From Arenibacter antarcticus (GTDB lineage Bacteria; Bacteroidota; Bacteroidia; Flavobacteriales; Flavobacteriaceae), in contig NZ_CP166679.1 of assembly GCF_041320605.1 (NCBI RefSeq), forward strand, positions 1,736,001-1,800,000: a DNA stretch of 64,000 bases, given 5' to 3'. A program made the position numbers and the translations under genes. The notes below the pieces were generated by a model that worked only from the letters and a program-made list of their open reading frames with translations, ran no database searches and was not told the origin of the DNA. Shown here piece after piece: positions 8,187 through 15,793 of this stretch; the stretch's first letter is position 1, and each line of letters starts with the position of its first letter.

Positions 8187-9326
8187 TTATTCGTGTTTAA
8201 AAGCAATATGTGCGGGTATATCACCCGTTTCAACAGACCATTTAAGACCTCCATCTGGAGTAAAACAATAGAGAGTGCCTGGCGTAACGTAATCTTTGGC
8301 GTCTGTGATTAAAACGTCCCCTGTTTCGGGATGAACTGCTATGCCATACGGCATTTCAATAAGATCTCTGTAATTTTCAGGAATAAAAGTTGTCTCCAGA
8401 AAAGTTTCTGTTCTAGTGTCCAGCATCCGGTATGAAATAGTATAATCTCCAGAAATATAGCTGAACGCTGTACTGTACATATAGGCGATATCATTATGAA
8501 TGGTTAAATCGCTCACCCCGATATCGAAACTTTTTTTAACAGCTTCAGTTTTGGTGTCGATTACAAATAACTTTGAAGGAATCTCATAATAATCACCCCT
8601 CGAAGTCACATATAAGTCTCCTTCGCTATCTATGTTTAAGCGATGAAGGTTTACTGCCACGTCTATACGCTTGGTTTCGGTAAAATTATTGATATCAATT
8701 ACAGAAATAGTAGATTCATAATCTGGGGGACTGTATCCTCCAGAGTTTGCAACGTAAATTTTACCGTTATACGCCGCAAGTTCTTCCGGTTGTCTGCCAA
8801 CTTCAACACGACGCGTAATTTTCAGACTGGTGGTATCAATTTCGGCCACAATACCCTTGGGGGCATTGGGATCACCTATGCTCCCTAAATAACTACTTAA
8901 ATAAGCTTTTCCGTTGTAAAAAGTGATGTGCCTACCATTATCTATGTCAATTTGTTTAATACGGGCACCCGTATCTATATTGAGCACTTCAACTTTGTTA
9001 GACGCATTGACAACGACATAAAGTTTTGAGCCATATATTCCCATTGAATTCCCAACATCTCCTAGTCCACCTACCAAGTTTGGATTGGCTTTACTGAATA
9101 TATTTCTTTTATACGCCCCTGTTTCGTAGTCCATATAATCTAGCGAGGCTTTATTCATAGACATATTTCCTTCATTCAGTAGATAAAAGCCTTTCACTGC
9201 ACCTAGGGGGTGGTCTGTCCCGCTTTCTCCAGGATGTTGAATATCGTCTTCCACAATGGGATCATCGGTCTGGCAAGAATATATTCCGAAGAAAATCACC
9301 AGTAATAAACAAAGTTTTTTTATCAT
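8187..9326 (-). CDS. YncE/DUF5074-type beta-propeller lipoprotein, BtuG-like
   Basis: 379 residues. Signal peptide with lipobox FGIYSC (Cys18) followed by QTDDPIVEDD, a strongly acidic surface-export patch. The rest is a seven-bladed-propeller-like repeat region with blade phrases such as KVEVLNIDTGARIKQIDI, GIVAEIDTTSLKITRRVEV and STISVIDINNFTETKRIDV. The first blade GFYLLNEGNMSMNKASLDYM resembles Bacteroides BtuG, the high-affinity cobalamin-binding lid of BtuB. The gene follows the receptor by 9 bp in a cobalamin-riboswitch operon, as in Bacteroides btuBG pairs. BtuG function is therefore likely, but the binding residues cannot be judged from sequence alone. Confidence 0.8.
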   Translation of the reverse strand: MIKKLCLLLVIFFGIYSCQTDDPIVEDDIQHPGESGTDHPLGAVKGFYLLNEGNMSMNKASLDYMDYETGAYKRNIFSKANPNLVGGLGDVGNSMGIYGSKLYVVVNASNKVEVLNIDTGARIKQIDIDNGRHITFYNGKAYLSSYLGSIGDPNAPKGIVAEIDTTSLKITRRVEVGRQPEELAAYNGKIYVANSGGYSPPDYESTISVIDINNFTETKRIDVAVNLHRLNIDSEGDLYVTSRGDYYEIPSKLFVIDTKTEAVKKSFDIGVSDLTIHNDIAYMYSTAFSYISGDYTISYRMLDTRTETFLETTFIPENYRDLIEMPYGIAVHPETGDVLITDAKDYVTPGTLYCFTPDGGLKWSVETGDIPAHIAFKHE

Positions 9327-9335
9327 TTTTTTACA

Positions 9336-11342
9336 TTAAAATTCATAATTGAGGCTAAGACGAAATGACCTGCCGGGCATCGGGAAATTCTTTATGACAG
9401 CGTATTGCTGGTCTAAAATATTATTGAGTTCGAACCCTAGCTTTAAAGGGTTTTTAAAAACAAATGGAATAGCGTAATTGATCGACATATCATGCGTATA
9501 CCACGGTTGTAAATAGTTGGAAGGGATGTTGGCTTTTTGGCTATAGCGTTCACCCGTATAAATAAAACTGTAATTGAGAGCGATATCTTTATAATCGACC
9601 ATCATGCTTACCCCGCCACTATGTATGGGAACATAAGGGATTTGTTGTCCAAAGCTGCTTCCGCCGGGTGTTACATCTATAGATTCCTGAAAAGTATAGG
9701 TAAGGATTGTTGTATAATTAATAGTAGCACTAAATTTTCCTGAATTAGTAATTTTGGTTTCTATCCCATTTGTTTCTACTTCCCCAAGATTAAACATCGT
9801 CCATCTAAAAAGATTAGTGCCTGGAACTGCCACTATTTTATCGGTAATCCAGATTTTATAGATGTCGCTGGTTATGTTAAAAAACGTTTTACCAAATTCT
9901 TTCTGCCAGGAAAATCCCAAATTAATTTGGTCAGTATATTCGGGATCCAAAAATGTATTGCCCACAAAGGTGTAGTACAAGTCATTGAAAGTGGGCATTC
10001 TAAAAATATTCTTATAAAACCCACGAATTCTGAAGTCGGGAGAAGCAAAAGGTTGAAAATTAATTAGAAGGGACGGTGAATATTTCTGAAAATCATCTGC
10101 GGATTCATAATACTTAACCGATTCATAAATACTGGTACTTAATAGGCTAAGCTGTAGATTGAACCTGTCTAAATCTAAATTAGAAGCCAAGACGTTGAGC
10201 AGAGAACTTCTTTTCGGATAGGCAAATCGGTACAGATTGGCCTGCATGGTGTTATGTTGAAAATCAGTAGCAATACTCAAAGTCCAAAACGGTTTTATTT
10301 TATAGGTATTAACCAAGGACAGGTAATATTCTTGCTGGTCATATTTATTATCAAGAAATCCTTTTGTAGTCACAATTTCAGGATCCAAATACCTGGAGAA
10401 ATCTTCAGTGTATTTACCTCGAACTTTAACAGCGTATTGAGGACCAAATCTATGCTTGTAGTCCGCCTGTAAAAAGTTATTTCTATCCCACAATCTTTGT
10501 GGACGTTTAAATCTATTGGCCACTATGGCTCCTGGCAAGCCTCTTTCAGAATTGTAATGGTAATACTTTAGGTTCCAGGTATCTTCATTTTTATGTTGTC
10601 CATGTAATGAAGCTTCCACGCGAAACGAGGAGATGTCGGCATTGTTTCTAACTGCAATAGTATCATAAATCCCATTGGAGTACTGAAATTTATACTTGCC
10701 ATGGGCGTTTACCATTTCTGTGCTCAAACGGGCTGAAACCGATTTGTTTATCTTATAATTTACACTCAGTGATGGATTTAATAGGCCAAATGAACCCGTG
10801 CGGATTCCTGTTGCTAGATGATAATGCTGCCCGTTTGTAAATTTTGGACTTTTTGTTTTGAGATAGATGGTATTTGCTGAAGCATAGGATTTTGCGGATT
10901 GGAGCATTTCGCTACGTTGTCCCTGATAGAGGCTTACTTGCTCCATGTTTTCGAGAGAAAATTTTCCGAGGTCTACTTGGCCGTTCTGTGCATTACCTAA
11001 CTGAATTCCATCGTAAAAAACACCCGTATGTTGGGAGCCCATACTTCGGACATTAACAGTTTTTATACCCCCAATACCTCCATAATCTTTTAATTGAACT
11101 CCACTAAAATACCTTAACGCATCAGCGACGGTTAGACTGTTGAGTTTCTTTAATTTTTCTCCTGAGAGGGATTGAACTGGAGCTGGGGAATTGTGAGCTT
11201 CGTGCCTATTTTTGTGGTGAATTAGGATTACTTCATTTAATTTAATAGGGACCAAAGTATCCTTCTTTTGAGCAAAAAGAACAATTGGACAGAGTAACAG
11301 TCCAAAAACTAGAATATATATGTATTTACAATACTTCCTCAT
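9336..11342 (-). CDS. btuB: TonB-dependent cobalamin receptor (BtuB-type)
   Basis: A plug-and-barrel outer-membrane receptor of about 668 residues. After a signal peptide (YILVFGLLLCPIVLFAQ) comes the plug: LTVADALRYFSGVQLKDYGG, then KTVNVRSMGSQHTGVFYDGI, and the barrel ends in the aromatic SFRLSLNYEF. No carboxypeptidase-like N-terminal extension is seen, which fits BtuB more than SusC. A cobalamin riboswitch precedes it and BtuG-like lipoproteins follow, so the substrate is probably B12 or another corrinoid. Translation could also start five codons earlier (11357); I chose the ATG before RKYCKY because it gives a normal signal peptide. No btuFCD genes are in the window. Confidence 0.88.
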   Translation of the reverse strand: MRKYCKYIYILVFGLLLCPIVLFAQKKDTLVPIKLNEVILIHHKNRHEAHNSPAPVQSLSGEKLKKLNSLTVADALRYFSGVQLKDYGGIGGIKTVNVRSMGSQHTGVFYDGIQLGNAQNGQVDLGKFSLENMEQVSLYQGQRSEMLQSAKSYASANTIYLKTKSPKFTNGQHYHLATGIRTGSFGLLNPSLSVNYKINKSVSARLSTEMVNAHGKYKFQYSNGIYDTIAVRNNADISSFRVEASLHGQHKNEDTWNLKYYHYNSERGLPGAIVANRFKRPQRLWDRNNFLQADYKHRFGPQYAVKVRGKYTEDFSRYLDPEIVTTKGFLDNKYDQQEYYLSLVNTYKIKPFWTLSIATDFQHNTMQANLYRFAYPKRSSLLNVLASNLDLDRFNLQLSLLSTSIYESVKYYESADDFQKYSPSLLINFQPFASPDFRIRGFYKNIFRMPTFNDLYYTFVGNTFLDPEYTDQINLGFSWQKEFGKTFFNITSDIYKIWITDKIVAVPGTNLFRWTMFNLGEVETNGIETKITNSGKFSATINYTTILTYTFQESIDVTPGGSSFGQQIPYVPIHSGGVSMMVDYKDIALNYSFIYTGERYSQKANIPSNYLQPWYTHDMSINYAIPFVFKNPLKLGFELNNILDQQYAVIKNFPMPGRSFRLSLNYEF

Positions 11343-11366
11343 GATCATAATGGTCATACGAGGAAG
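11335..11366 (-). promoter_or_regulatory. Hairpin straddling the btuB start codons
   Basis: CTTCCTC and GAGGAAG (11360-11366 paired with 11335-11341 on the minus strand) flank the two candidate btuB start codons. A hairpin here would hide the initiation region, which fits a riboswitch acting on translation. The loop is about 18 nt; only the pairing is seen. Confidence 0.35.
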
Positions 11367-11457
11367 AAGAAGAAAGATAAACAGTCCCTTATTATAAAAG
11401 AGTTTATATAACTAATCCAAGCTTCAATCCCCGAAAGCCTTAAAGAATTATAAGAAA

Positions 11458-11607
11458 TGGCAGGTGTTCTGACTTGCTTCATCCACCCGGCCTTCCCATC
11501 TAAAAAGAAAGTGACCATAATTGGGTTTCAACAAAAAGCTTACAGCTGCGGGACAGTTCTGGATTTTCACCAGATTCCCTTTTAATGCCTACAAAAGTGG
11601 GCAACCT
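11458..11607 (-). promoter_or_regulatory. Cobalamin riboswitch
   Basis: Read on the minus strand, the region holds the conserved order of the AdoCbl element: GGGAATCTGGTGAAAATCC, then CTGTCCCGCAGCTGTAAG, a variable arm, and finally GAAGCAAGTCAGAACACCTGCC split over 11461-11482. It lies 100 bp upstream of the BtuB-type receptor start. Cobalamin binding normally represses expression. No strong T-run hairpin follows, so control of translation is more likely than termination. Confidence 0.93.
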
Positions 11608-11628
11608 TTTCTAAAAAATATTAATCTG

Positions 11629-11658
11629 CGAAACTAGTAATTCTTTTTAGAATTGCAG
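11629..11658 (-). promoter_or_regulatory. Promoter of the cobalamin operon
   Basis: On the minus strand CTG-N19-TAGTTTCG matches the Bacteroidetes nTG-N19-TAnnTTTG pattern with one change. The predicted start lies about 15 nt upstream of the riboswitch, as expected. Confidence 0.5.
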
Positions 11659-11751
11659 GTTTTTAAAAATGTTAATTTTGAAAGTTCCATTTGGAGTACT
11701 AAAAGCTGAGCATTTGGGACTAGTATAACTATGAATCTCAGCTAATCAAAC

Positions 11752-11784
11752 AAAAAGGCTTCCAATTTCTTGGAAGCCTTTTTT
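11752..11784. terminator. Bidirectional terminator
   Basis: A 14-bp stem (11752-11765 with 11770-11783), loop TTTC, with an A-run on the left and a T-run on the right. It is 20 bp beyond the stop of the minus-strand sorbosone-dehydrogenase-like gene and insulates it from the cobalamin operon. Confidence 0.85.
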
Positions 11785-11804
11785 GATTTGTATTGTTGTT
11801 GCGC

Positions 11805-13070
11805 TTAATGCGTGATTTTAAAAACGGTTCCGTTGAGGTCTTCCGTTACGTAAAGCTCCCCGTTGGGACCTTGGGCCAAACCACAGGGTCTGTATTTTAT
11901 AGGGCCGCTGGGGTTGGCCAAATCTATTCCGGCGAAGTTGTCGGCGAATATCTCCCAGTCGCCTACCGGCTTCCCATCTTTAAAAGGGGCAAAGGCCACA
12001 AAGTATCCTTTTTTTAGTTCAGGAGATTGCCCGTGAAAGGCAATAAAGGCGCCATTTCTATATTTTTCGGGGAACATGGTTCCAGTATAAAACAAAAGGT
12101 CGTTGGGTGCCAAATGTGCTGGAAACGCCATAACAGGATCTATGGCTTCTTCGCCTGCCGTTTTTTCTCCGTCACCACCGTATTCCGGGGCGAGCATTTT
12201 CTGTTTCTTAAACTGATCATAATAGACGTAGGGCCAACCGGCATCATCGCCTTCATGCAATTCATATAGTACTTCAGCAGGCAGTTCCGCACTGTGCTTT
12301 GGGGTATAATGCTCAGGGTAATAATCATGAAAAGCTCCGCGACCATGGACCGCTGCAAACAGGGAGTTGGTCTTAAAATTCCAAGCTGTGGCCACGGCAT
12401 TTTTAATTCCGGTGGCATATCGTTTTCCATCTGCCAAGGACTGATTTAGCTTGTTGGCATTAAATTGCCAAATTCCGCCAGCGGAATCTAGGATAGTACA
12501 GGGCATTATACCCTTGCCAGAACCTTCTTCGCGACAGGAATCGTTCCAAGAGCCTATGGTTACATAAATATTGGATTGGTCATCCATCACAAAAGATTTG
12601 GCATTGTCTATGCCTTTGTCCGCCATTCCGTCCACTATCTTTTCGGGATTATCAATATCAATAATTTCTTCTTTCTCGTTTAATTTGTAACGGTAAATCG
12701 CAGAATTGGAGGAGGTGTATAGATAACCGTTTTTTATCAGTATTCCGGTCCCTGGAAAATCACTAAACGCTATTTTGTCGTCAATAGTCCCGTCCTGGTC
12801 CGTGTCTTTTAATAGTACAATTCCCTTTTCATCTTTTAGGGTAGCCCTATTAATGTAAATATCTCCATTTTTGGAAACCGTCATATGTCTTAGGTTTCCT
12901 AAATCTTTGGCGATTACTTCAATAGAAAATCCATCGGGAATTACTATTGCCGTTTCATTTATTGGGGGTTGCACTTTGTTTTTGGAATTCTGTTTGCATT
13001 GGGTGCTGAATAATGCCAATATTGTAATTATGGACAAGGGTACAATACGTTTAGCAATAATGTTCTTCAT
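11805..13070 (-). CDS. Sorbosone/glucose-dehydrogenase-like PQQ-type beta-propeller lipoprotein
   Basis: 421 residues. A lipobox LFSTQC (Cys25) follows the signal peptide. The mature part is a six-bladed propeller of the L-sorbosone dehydrogenase/GSDH type: GFSIEVIAKDLGNLRHMTVSK at the N-terminus, GDIYINRATLKDEKG, then AAVHGRGAFHDYYPEHYTP and GPNGELYVTEDLNGTVFKITH at the end. Family members oxidise sugars or aldoses with PQQ in the periplasm, but many homologues are uncharacterised and the cofactor is not certain. It is a single-gene unit with its own terminator, divergent from pnuT. Confidence 0.8.
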   Translation of the reverse strand: MKNIIAKRIVPLSIITILALFSTQCKQNSKNKVQPPINETAIVIPDGFSIEVIAKDLGNLRHMTVSKNGDIYINRATLKDEKGIVLLKDTDQDGTIDDKIAFSDFPGTGILIKNGYLYTSSNSAIYRYKLNEKEEIIDIDNPEKIVDGMADKGIDNAKSFVMDDQSNIYVTIGSWNDSCREEGSGKGIMPCTILDSAGGIWQFNANKLNQSLADGKRYATGIKNAVATAWNFKTNSLFAAVHGRGAFHDYYPEHYTPKHSAELPAEVLYELHEGDDAGWPYVYYDQFKKQKMLAPEYGGDGEKTAGEEAIDPVMAFPAHLAPNDLLFYTGTMFPEKYRNGAFIAFHGQSPELKKGYFVAFAPFKDGKPVGDWEIFADNFAGIDLANPSGPIKYRPCGLAQGPNGELYVTEDLNGTVFKITH

Positions 13071-13216
13071 AAAATTGATTTCAAGGATTTTAATAAGGAG
13101 CTAAAGATAGTATTAGAATTTAATTTATGAATGAAAATTTCAATATTGAAGTAAACGGTTTTGTGTTTTTATATAATTTTTCGCACATCCTTCTTAATTT
13201 ATCCTCAGAATAATCA

Positions 13217-13224
13217 TAGCTTTG
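13217..13224 (+). promoter_or_regulatory. -7 box of the pnuT promoter
   Basis: TAGCTTTG is a perfect TAnnTTTG box ending about 6 nt before the TPP riboswitch, so the transcript would start at the aptamer. No clear nTG is found 19 nt upstream; TTC lies at N23. Confidence 0.45.
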
Positions 13225-13229
13225 CTGCC

Positions 13230-13323
13230 TTAATGGGGTGCTTGCAAATTGTAGTAGGCTGAGATGATACCCAAGAGTACCAAAACTCTGTACCTGATCC
13301 GGATAATGCCGGCGTAGGGATTT
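13230..13323 (+). promoter_or_regulatory. TPP (THI-box) riboswitch
   Basis: Hallmarks are in order: GGGGTGCTT (13235), GGCTGAGATGATACCC (13258-13272), a variable arm, then TACCTGATCCGGATAATGCC and GGCGTAGGGA (to 13320). These are the conserved P2, P4 and P5 parts of the thiamine pyrophosphate aptamer. It lies about 75 bp before pnuT, so thiamine transport would be repressed when TPP is plentiful. Confidence 0.95.
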
Positions 13324-13396
13324 CTAATTATGGATTTGTAAATCTGTAATTCTTCTCTTGGTTCATCGTCCCGTTTCATTGCACAAAAAAAGAACA

Positions 13397-14002
13397 ATGA
13401 TTGAGGATTTTTTTACACAACTTACTTGGTTGGAAGCATTGGGCACGGCTTTCGGAATTGTACAGGTACTACTAGCAAGGAATAACAATGTTCACAATTA
13501 TTTATTTGGAATAGTGGCCATTATACTGGGGATATATGTACTGTATCACTCCAAGCTCTATGCAGATATACTATTGAGTCTATATTATTTTGTAATGAGT
13601 ATTTACGGCTGGGTGTATTGGAAATTTGGAAAGCAAAAAGAAGTAAGCCCGATTTCCATTTCCAACACAGGGGAACATGTAAAGGCCCTCTGGATCGTAT
13701 TGGGCTGTTTTCTTTTGATGGCCTATTGGTTGAGGTACCATACCAATTCGGATGTTCCCTTTTGGGATGCCATTGTAGTTGCATTTGCCTGGGCAGGAAT
13801 GTGGCTAATGGCCAAACGAAAATTAGAGAACTGGATCTATCTCAATATAAGTAATATCATCTCCATTCCCCTGCTTTTTTATAAAGGCCTTTACATTTAT
13901 GCAGGCTTAACCATATTTCTATTTTTGGTTGGAACTTCAGGGTATTTAAAATGGCGAACAATTGTTAGAAATGAAAGACAAGAAGAATATAGAGCAGCTT
14001 AG
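13397..14002 (+). CDS. pnuT: PnuT-type thiamine transporter (PnuC family)
   Basis: A 201-residue membrane protein with six to seven hydrophobic segments and PnuC-family features: TQLTWLEALGTAFGIVQVLL, YFVMSIYGWVYWKFG with the conserved Trp residues, and ENWIYLNISNIISIPLLFYK with the substrate-facing W/N residues. PnuC proteins carry vitamin precursors by facilitated diffusion; the THI-regulated subgroup PnuT takes up thiamine. The TPP riboswitch directly upstream supports PnuT. I start at the ATG at 13397 because the open frame upstream has only a TTG. The usual partner thiamine pyrophosphokinase is not next to it; an acyl-CoA-dehydrogenase-fold gene overlaps its end. Confidence 0.9.
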   Translation: MIEDFFTQLTWLEALGTAFGIVQVLLARNNNVHNYLFGIVAIILGIYVLYHSKLYADILLSLYYFVMSIYGWVYWKFGKQKEVSPISISNTGEHVKALWIVLGCFLLMAYWLRYHTNSDVPFWDAIVVAFAWAGMWLMAKRKLENWIYLNISNIISIPLLFYKGLYIYAGLTIFLFLVGTSGYLKWRTIVRNERQEEYRAA

Positions 14003-14996
14003 GGCGCTCTGCTTTAATGCAGATCAGTTCCCTCCGGAAATTTTAAATTGGATCCAAAAGGAAAATCTTTGGAATCTTTGGGTTCCAAAAAACTTAGGCG
14101 GATTGCAAATGACTCTCGTGGAAGGATTGGGGCTACTACAGTCCTTGGCAAAGATAGACGGAAGTTTGGGGTGGACTGTAACCCTGTGCAGTGGTGCCAA
14201 TTTTTTTGTTGGAAATCTGCAGCCTCAGGTGGCCCGTGAAATTTTTGGCGCTACGGAAACCCCAGTATGCTTTGGCGGTAGCGGCGGAGTGTTTGGAACT
14301 GCAGTAAAACAGGGTGATTTCTATACTATTTCTGGGAGATGGCATTACGCCACCGGAGCATCCTATCTTACTCATTTTACGCTGAACGCAAAGATTTTGG
14401 AGCATGGGGAGGAATTACGCAATAAGGATGGCTCACCCATGATTCGCTCTTTTCTACTCCCTAAAAATGAGGTAGAAATTTTGGAGAATTGGAATACCAT
14501 GGGTTTAAAGGCATCTGTGACGCATTCCTTTGATGTAAAAGAGGTTGTGGTTGATGAAAAATACAGCTTTGTTTACAATCAGGTGAACCTAGATTATCCG
14601 ATCTTTAAAATTCCATTTTCTGCTTTTGCCGATTTAACCCTATGGGCCAATTATATTGGAATGGCTGCGCATTTTCTTGAGGGTGCTAGTGGGCTTATAA
14701 CCAAGGAACAGTTGGCTACTTTTGAAATGCGCCTTCAGCAGGCCAATATGAAAATGATCTCCTTTGCCCAGGCCATTGAAACTACTATTACGGATCAAAA
14801 TTCGTATGCTGAGGGTTTTTTGCAACACATCCATTCTGAGGCTGTAGGCTCCGTTCAAACCCTAACCAATTCCATTATTGAAATTTATCCTTACTTAGGC
14901 GTTTCGGCTAGCCGAGAAAATAATCAACTTAATCAGATCTTTAGGGATTATTTCACGGCCACCCAACATCATATTTTTACCAGAAAGAATTCTTAA
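13971..14996 (+). CDS. Acyl-CoA dehydrogenase-fold protein (flavin monooxygenase-like branch)
   Basis: 341 residues. The fold is that of acyl-CoA dehydrogenases: helical N-terminus (WNLWVPKNLGGLQMTLVEGL), flavin-contacting strand region (GGSGGVFGTAVKQGDFYTIS, GRWHYATGAS), the W-NTMGLKASVTHSFDVKEVVV block and a C-terminal helical domain. The usual catalytic Glu cannot be placed, and the length and Gly-Arg-Trp pattern resemble the DszC/HpaA-like oxygenase branch. The substrate is unknown. The ATG start overlaps pnuT by 32 bp, so it is in the TPP-controlled transcript; a role in thiamine metabolism is possible but unproven. Confidence 0.8.
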   Translation: MKDKKNIEQLRALCFNADQFPPEILNWIQKENLWNLWVPKNLGGLQMTLVEGLGLLQSLAKIDGSLGWTVTLCSGANFFVGNLQPQVAREIFGATETPVCFGGSGGVFGTAVKQGDFYTISGRWHYATGASYLTHFTLNAKILEHGEELRNKDGSPMIRSFLLPKNEVEILENWNTMGLKASVTHSFDVKEVVVDEKYSFVYNQVNLDYPIFKIPFSAFADLTLWANYIGMAAHFLEGASGLITKEQLATFEMRLQQANMKMISFAQAIETTITDQNSYAEGFLQHIHSEAVGSVQTLTNSIIEIYPYLGVSASRENNQLNQIFRDYFTATQHHIFTRKNS

Positions 14997-15016
14997 AACG
15001 GTGCTGATCATTTAAG

Positions 15017-15060
15017 AAAATTATAACGACTTATTTTTCGTCTTACTGACTTATAATTTT
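15017..15060. promoter_or_regulatory. Inverted repeat before the SDR gene
   Basis: A perfect 10-bp inverted repeat (AAAATTATAA with TTATAATTTT) encloses 24 nt that can pair further through GAC/GTC. It lies in the 85-bp gap before the SDR gene. It may be a terminator for the pnuT transcript or an operator; it is AT-rich, so confidence is low. Confidence 0.3.
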
Positions 15061-15081
15061 ATCTTGAGCTAAAACAAACAA

Positions 15082-15792
15082 ATGGAATTAAAAGGTAAAA
15101 TAGCCTATATAACAGGTGGATCAAAAGGGATTGGGTACGGAGTGGCCCAAAAGCTGTTACAAGCAGGGATGAAGGTCGCGATAAGTGGCAGGAATCTTGA
15201 ATCGGTAAGGGCAGCTGCCAAGCAATTGGGGTCTAAAGAAAATGTGTTGGCGATAGCGTCAGATGTCACTAAGCTTGAAGATGAGCATACTGCGATATCC
15301 CAGATAATTGCTGAGTGGGGAAGTTTAGATGTGGTGCTCGCCAATGCAGGAGTTGGACATTTTGCACCCATAGATGAGATTTCTGACGAACATTGGCATC
15401 AGATGATCAACACCAATCTCAATGGTGTTTTTCATACCTTAAAAGCTTCCGTAAGCGCTTTAAAACAGAGTAAAGGGTACTATATCACCCTAGCGAGTTT
15501 GGCAGGAACCAATTTCTTTGCCAATGGAGCTGGATACAATGCCAGTAAGTTTGGTGTAGTAGGGTTTACCCAGGCGGCTATGTTAGATTTAAGACAATAC
15601 GATATTAAAGTTTCTACCATTATGCCTGGATCCGTGGCGACCCATTTTAACGGGAACGAACCTGAGGCGAAAGACGCATGGAAAATTCAACCTGAGGATA
15701 TAGGTGATCTGGTTTTGGATCTCTTGCGCATGAATCCTAGGACCTTGCCCAGTAAAATTGAGGTAAGGCCAACCCGACCTGACAAAAAATAG
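15082..15792 (+). CDS. SDR family oxidoreductase
   Basis: A 236-residue classical short-chain dehydrogenase. The Rossmann start has ITGGSKGIGYGVAQKL (TGxxxGIG, about residues 10-25), then the NAG motif (LANAGVGHFAP), the catalytic Ser in YYITLASLAG and the YxxxK motif in YNASKFGVVGF, and IMPGSVATHF after it. Residue R37 following the second strand (SGRN) suggests NADP(H) preference. The substrate is unknown. It is the last plus-strand gene before the AddB-like gene, and the two stop codons are separated by one base. Confidence 0.9.
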   Translation: MELKGKIAYITGGSKGIGYGVAQKLLQAGMKVAISGRNLESVRAAAKQLGSKENVLAIASDVTKLEDEHTAISQIIAEWGSLDVVLANAGVGHFAPIDEISDEHWHQMINTNLNGVFHTLKASVSALKQSKGYYITLASLAGTNFFANGAGYNASKFGVVGFTQAAMLDLRQYDIKVSTIMPGSVATHFNGNEPEAKDAWKIQPEDIGDLVLDLLRMNPRTLPSKIEVRPTRPDKK

Positions 15793-15793
15793 G

